Part shown: piece by piece, positions 59,337-64,000 of the stretch | Layout: every line of letters starts with the position of its first letter | How positions within the stretch are numbered: the stretch's first letter is position 1 | Assembly: GCA_022315425.1 (NCBI GenBank) | Contig: JAIUPT010000029.1 | Span: forward strand, 248,001-312,000 | Direction of reading: 5' to 3' | Length of the DNA: 64,000 nucleotides | Source of the DNA: Pseudevernia furfuracea | Lineage: Eukaryota > Ascomycota > Lecanoromycetes > Lecanorales > Parmeliaceae | Made by a program: the position numbers and the translations under genes | The notes under the pieces: generated by a model | The model's input: only the letters and a program-made list of their open reading frames with translations | Told to the model about the DNA's origin: nothing | Databases searched by the model: none

Positions 59337-59614
59337 TATCTCGCGTCGCTCAAACGAAGACGAATCTCGAGATAAAACGTCGAAAAGCAAGAAGTATTTA
59401 AAAATAATCGAATACTATAACTATTATAAAAAGAGACATTACATAAACGAATATCGATATTTTAAGACAAACGACTATCTCGCGTCGCTCAAACGAAGAC
59501 GAATTTCGAGATAAAACGTTAAAAAGCAAGAAGTATTTAAAGATAGTCGAATATTATAATTATCATAAGAAGAAACATTACGTAAACGAATATCGATAAT
59601 ATAAGACAAACGAC
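59337..59614 (+). repeat. Tandem duplication of the gag zinc-knuckle segment in G3
   Basis: Two adjacent 139-bp units (59337-59475 and 59476-59614), each spanning the basic stretch and the CCHC knuckle. The two have acquired different C/T and G/A changes. G2 has a single copy. The unit length is not a multiple of three, so the duplication itself shifts the frame. Confidence 0.85.
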
Positions 59615-62600
59615 GTTAATCGTGTGTCTGTCGATAACGTTAAAAATATTAATACTTATATTATCGAGTCATCTTCGTCGAGAAACGAAAGACTCTCGTC
59701 GAAGACTTCTTAATAACAAGAGCAAAACAAGAAGTCATTTCGATATTTAATATGATTTTTCTAGAAAAAGTGATTGCAGAAGATCGAGAAGCAATTCTAA
59801 TATCGACTTTAATATAATTTAACAACGAGATCAAAGTTAATGTGATTGATCAACGCTTTATTCTCGAATATAATCTCGAATCAGTCGAAGCGTCTTTGTT
59901 AAGTGTCAAATAAATAAATAACAACATAATCTTTTGTTATATCGTCTATCTTATACACTATAAGTTATAAGATAATTGAAGTTATATAAAGCGATATTCG
60001 TACATCTTTTATATCATCGTAAAAGAAGATAATTTATTCTTTATATTAAGACTATCAACATTAACAGATAAAGATATCGCGATTAATATTGTTAAGAGAA
60101 TTTAACGCTTTGATATCGATACGTATACGCATAAAATACTTTTACTTTAAGATTTTATTAACGTATTAAAGAAAGAAAAGTCAGTGTATACTTTAATAAT
60201 CATAGATATTTTTGATACGTCAATAAGAAAATATCACATTAACGAAGTTTTAATGAATACATTATAATTATAAATCGCAGACGCTATTTTAAAATTATTA
60301 GAGAAGTTACGCGAATATGTAGACGTATTTTTAATTGAAGAAGTCGATCGACTCTCGTTATACAAAGAATATAATTATATTATTAAGATTATAGCGAAAT
60401 CATTATTTGATTTATTATATAATCTATTTAACATCGAGTTAGCGACATTAAGAATATATCTAGACGATGTCTTAGCGAAAGACTATATTTAGTATTCAAC
60501 GAGCTTAGTAGAATCTCTTATTCTTTTCGTATCAAAAAAGAATAACGATTTGCGACTATGTGTCGACTATCGAAAATTAAATAAAGTTACGATAAAAAAT
60601 CGTTATTCTTTGTCTTTGATTAGTGAAACTCTAAATCGTTTAAATGAAGTCAAGAGATTCACAAAATTAAATCTCAAGAACGCATATTATCATATTCGAA
60701 TTCGTAAGGGCGATGAGTGAAAGACTGCGTTTCGTACGCGTTATGATCACTTTAAGTACTTGATAATATTATTTGATCTAATTAACGTCTCTGCGACCTT
60801 TCAGACTTATATTAACAAGTCGTTAACGAGTCTAATTAACAATTTTTGTATTATTTATCTTAACGATATTTTAATTTATTCGAGTTCGCAAGAAGAACAT
60901 TTAAATCATGTCAAATAAGTTTTAAGAGATTAAGACGTTTTAGTTTATACGTAAGTTTAAAGAAATGCGAGTTCTTTATTATAGAAGTCGAATTTCTAGA
61001 CTTTATAATATTCATTGATAACGTCGTAATAAACAAACGTAGAATGAAAACAATTTAGAAGTAATCGAGATCTAAGTTCTTTTATAAGATATAAATCTTT
61101 TTGAGCTTTGTGAATTTCTATCGAAGATTTATTTATTATTATTCTTAAATTATTGAATCACTTATAAACTTATTAAAGAAAAGTATCAAGAAAATTAAGA
61201 TAAAATCTTTTAACTGATCTATTGAGACGAAGAAGATATTTTGATAACTTCGCGAAGTCTTTACGAAAGCGTTTCTTCTATATTACTTTGATTTAGAACT
61301 TCTTATTAAAGTGAAAACGGATACTTTAGATTTCGACTTAATAGACATTTTGACTTAGTTATAAAATAACAATAAGCAATGATACTTAGTTATATTTTAT
61401 TCTCGAAAAATGATTTCTGCAGAGCGAAATTATGAGACTTATAATTAAAAGCTACTCGTTATCGTAACGATCTTTAAATAGTAACGTTATTATTTAAAAG
61501 AGAGTTTTTATTCTATGAAAGTATTAACGAATTATAATAAACTAAAGTACTTTATAAAAATAACGAGTTTAAATAAACGACAGATTAGATAAACAATAAA
61601 GTTATTGATATTTAATTTTTTTATTACACACAGATTAGAAAAGATAAACTCAGTCGATACGTCGTCAAGACGATCTAATTATAAGAGTGAAAACGAGTCA
61701 CTAAATCGACTATTGTTAACATTAGAATAGAAATTGATATCGATAAAAGATCTAATAAGTCTTATATTTATTATTATTCGAATAGCGTATAAGCAAGATA
61801 AGAGTTATAAGTATATAAAGCGTAGCTCAAACGTTAAGTCACTCATTATAATATATAGTCTAGACGTGAATATATAATATAATCTAATAACTAATAATAA
61901 AGAAGAAGTGACTGCTTAGAAGATAACACTTATAAATTTGATAACAGCTATAATTTAAGAGACTTATCTTAATGTTATATATTCTTTAAGACTTAAAGAA
62001 TCTTCAATTACGAGAATAGAGAGTTCAAGCGAAATATTTATTTAGAATACACGCAACGTAGCTATCGCGTAGCTTAATTCTATTATTAAGACTATTAATT
62101 ATAAATAGCTCGTTTCACGCTTAGTAGCTCACATTGCGACAATAAGCGAAACGACATATAATCTTAATAACAAGTTCATCTTCGAGCTTATTAAAGTATT
62201 TTAACTAAAAGACTCTTATATTTAATAGCGAAGAGAAGACGAAGCGTAAAATAAGCGAAAGAGTGACGTCGAAGCTTAAATATGAGATAGTTAGAAACTA
62301 TTAAGATATAAGAACATATTATACGTTCTCGAAGAGACTTTCGTTCGCGAAGAGCTATTAAGACGTTATTATAACGATTTCTTAACGAGTTATTTCGATA
62401 TTAATAAGACACTAAAATTAATAATTAAAAAATATTATTAAGATAGTATTAAAATATACGTGAAATTGTATATAAATATATATAATATCTATTAGAGAGT
62501 GAAGATGAAGCGATATCGTTTATATAACGAGCTAAATGCGCTTTCTTAATCAAGTCGTTCTTAAAAGAAAATTACGATAAATTTTATTATAAATCTTTCT

Positions 62601-64000
62601 TTAAGTCGACGCAAAGACTGCGTTTACGATATAATTCTTATAATCGTCGATAGATATATTAAAATAATAAGATATCTATTAATTATAAAGAAAATTAATA
62701 TCTTTGATCTCGAACAACTACTCATAAAAGAAATCTTTCTTCGATTTAATTTATTAAAAGATATAGTTATCGATCGTGATTCTATATTTATAAGTGCGTT
62801 TTGATCATAAGTTTGTTATTAAATGAAGATAAAACGTAGACTAAGCACTATCTTTTATTCTTAAACTAATAATCAAATCGAACGACAAAATTAAATCTTA
62901 AAATATTATCTTCGAGTTTTTTATAACGAGTAACAAAACGACTAGACGAATCTCTTATTTATAGTCGAATATGTCTATCAACAAAGTTAATATAAGACGT
63001 TGAATCATAGTTTATTCTATACAATATACGACTACAATCTCGACTTCGAATTAAGAATCGAAAATGATTCTTCTTAAGAAGAGATATCAATAACGAAAGA
63101 ACGTATAAAAGAAATTTATACGTTACGAGAAAAACCTATAAAACGTTAATAAAAAGTATTCGAATCGTAAGCGAAGACGTATAACAAAAAGTATTAAGCA
63201 CAATTCTTTTAGAAAGAAGACTTGATGATATTATTAATCAAGAATCTTAAATAAAAACGATCAAACAAGAAGCTTTCGAATAAGATAATTAACTTATTCA
63301 TTATTCGAAATATCGTAGACAAGTAAGCTTATCGATTAACGCTTTCGTTAATCTATCGCATATATAACGTTTTTTATATGTTACTATTAGAACTCTATCG
63401 TCGTAAAGATAATAGCATAATGTTAATATATATAATAACGAAATTAATAGATAATAAAGAAGAATAAAAGATCGAAAAGATCTTAAACAAGTGAAAACGT
63501 AAGAATAAAATAAAATATCTTATTCGTTAAGCTAAATATTCTTATAAATATAATTAATAAGTATTAGAGAAAGATATAAAACATTTATAAAAGTTATAAG
63601 ACGCTTTTAAAAAGTTAAAGAAGCGAAGACGAAGAGCACGATAGATATATAAGAAATAATATCTCGAAGAATAACGATTTTAAAATTGTTTGAAGATATC
63701 GTAATAAAAAAAGATATTTAAAGATCAAAGAGAATCGAAAAAACACAATTTATAAGCAACGTAAAGTATATCTATTATATCTAACTCGAAGATTAGACGT
63801 ATTAAAGATATCGACGTAAGATTAGATTACTTCGTCTCTTATATTATCTTGTTCTTATTCTCTTAATCTCTCTCGTTATTATTCTTATTCTCGTTCTCCT
63901 TCTCGTTATTCGCATCAATTCTCTAAATAATAACATTTATATCTAATTTCTTTAACTTTTTAGTTCTAGCTGCGACGAACTCGATAAAGAAGACGACGAG

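Larger units (their letters stand above)
57939..64000 (+). mobile_element. G3: chromodomain Ty3/gypsy element, + strand, heavily RIP-degraded, runs off window
   Basis: The 5' LTR (57939-58206) is followed by gag (about 58330-59000), a duplicated zinc-knuckle segment (59337-59614), RT (about 60420-61130; active site Y-L-N-D at 60856-60867 instead of Y-L-D-D), RNase H, integrase (about 62270-63000), the integrase C-terminus (63030-63470) and chromodomain (about 63510-63700). It aligns by eye with G2 throughout and lacks TRIM1, so the G2 TRIM1 site near 62226 is empty here. The left flank is tttaa (57934-57938). The most damaged of the three G copies; no open frame of note survives. Confidence 0.85.

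Overview
The window looks like a gene-poor, AT-rich heterochromatic block from a filamentous ascomycete (Pezizomycotina). Three things point there. Almost all DNA belongs to transposable elements carrying dense C-to-T/G-to-A damage typical of repeat-induced point mutation (RIP). The element families (Tad1-like LINE, chromodomain Ty3/gypsy, copia-type, Fot1/pogo) are those of ascomycetes. The only intact gene encodes a HET-domain protein, a family confined to such fungi. The species cannot be named. In the damaged DNA CpG is conspicuously kept while CpA/TpG and CpC/GpG are scarce, so the mutator seems to spare CpG.

Layout. 1-20.8 kb is one deep nest. A + strand gypsy element (F, 14.6-20.8 kb) is broken by a - strand gypsy (E, 8.9-14.6 kb), which is broken by a + strand chromodomain gypsy (G1, 6.0-8.9 kb), which is broken by a LINE (L1, 1-6.0 kb), which is broken by a fresh, undamaged 2.27-kb non-autonomous LTR element (T1, 973-3246). 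Solo LTRs, a 1.36-kb LTR element (K), a miniature LTR element (TRIM2) and a fold-back sequence are scattered through it. A 2.04-kb copia-type element with only a gag-like region (M) follows at 20.8-22.9 kb.

23.3-39.6 kb is a second nest. A near-full-length LINE (L2, - strand, flanked by an identical 60-bp target duplication) contains a complete 10.9-kb chromodomain gypsy (G2, - strand, TSD cttgt). G2 contains a 3.28-kb miniature LTR element (TRIM1, TSD tcgct), which contains a 2.36-kb pogo/Fot1-type DNA transposon (TA duplication). Damage falls from the outside inwards, matching the insertion order.

39.6-51 kb is strongly degraded AT-rich DNA with three solo LTRs and a 5'-truncated LINE (L3). 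I could not identify the remaining reading-frame remnants. 51.5-56.07 kb is an island of normal base composition holding the single-exon HET-domain gene (52954-55275, + strand), with an imperfect ~230-250-bp direct repeat on each side. 56.07-64 kb is a second, heavily damaged pogo copy broken by another + strand gypsy (G3) that runs off the window.

How the parts relate: the chromodomain gypsy elements probably favour heterochromatin, which would explain repeated insertion into older damaged elements. RIP then inactivates each layer. The HET gene would act in non-self recognition and is physically isolated among repeats. No RNA gene, CRISPR array or metabolic gene cluster is supported.
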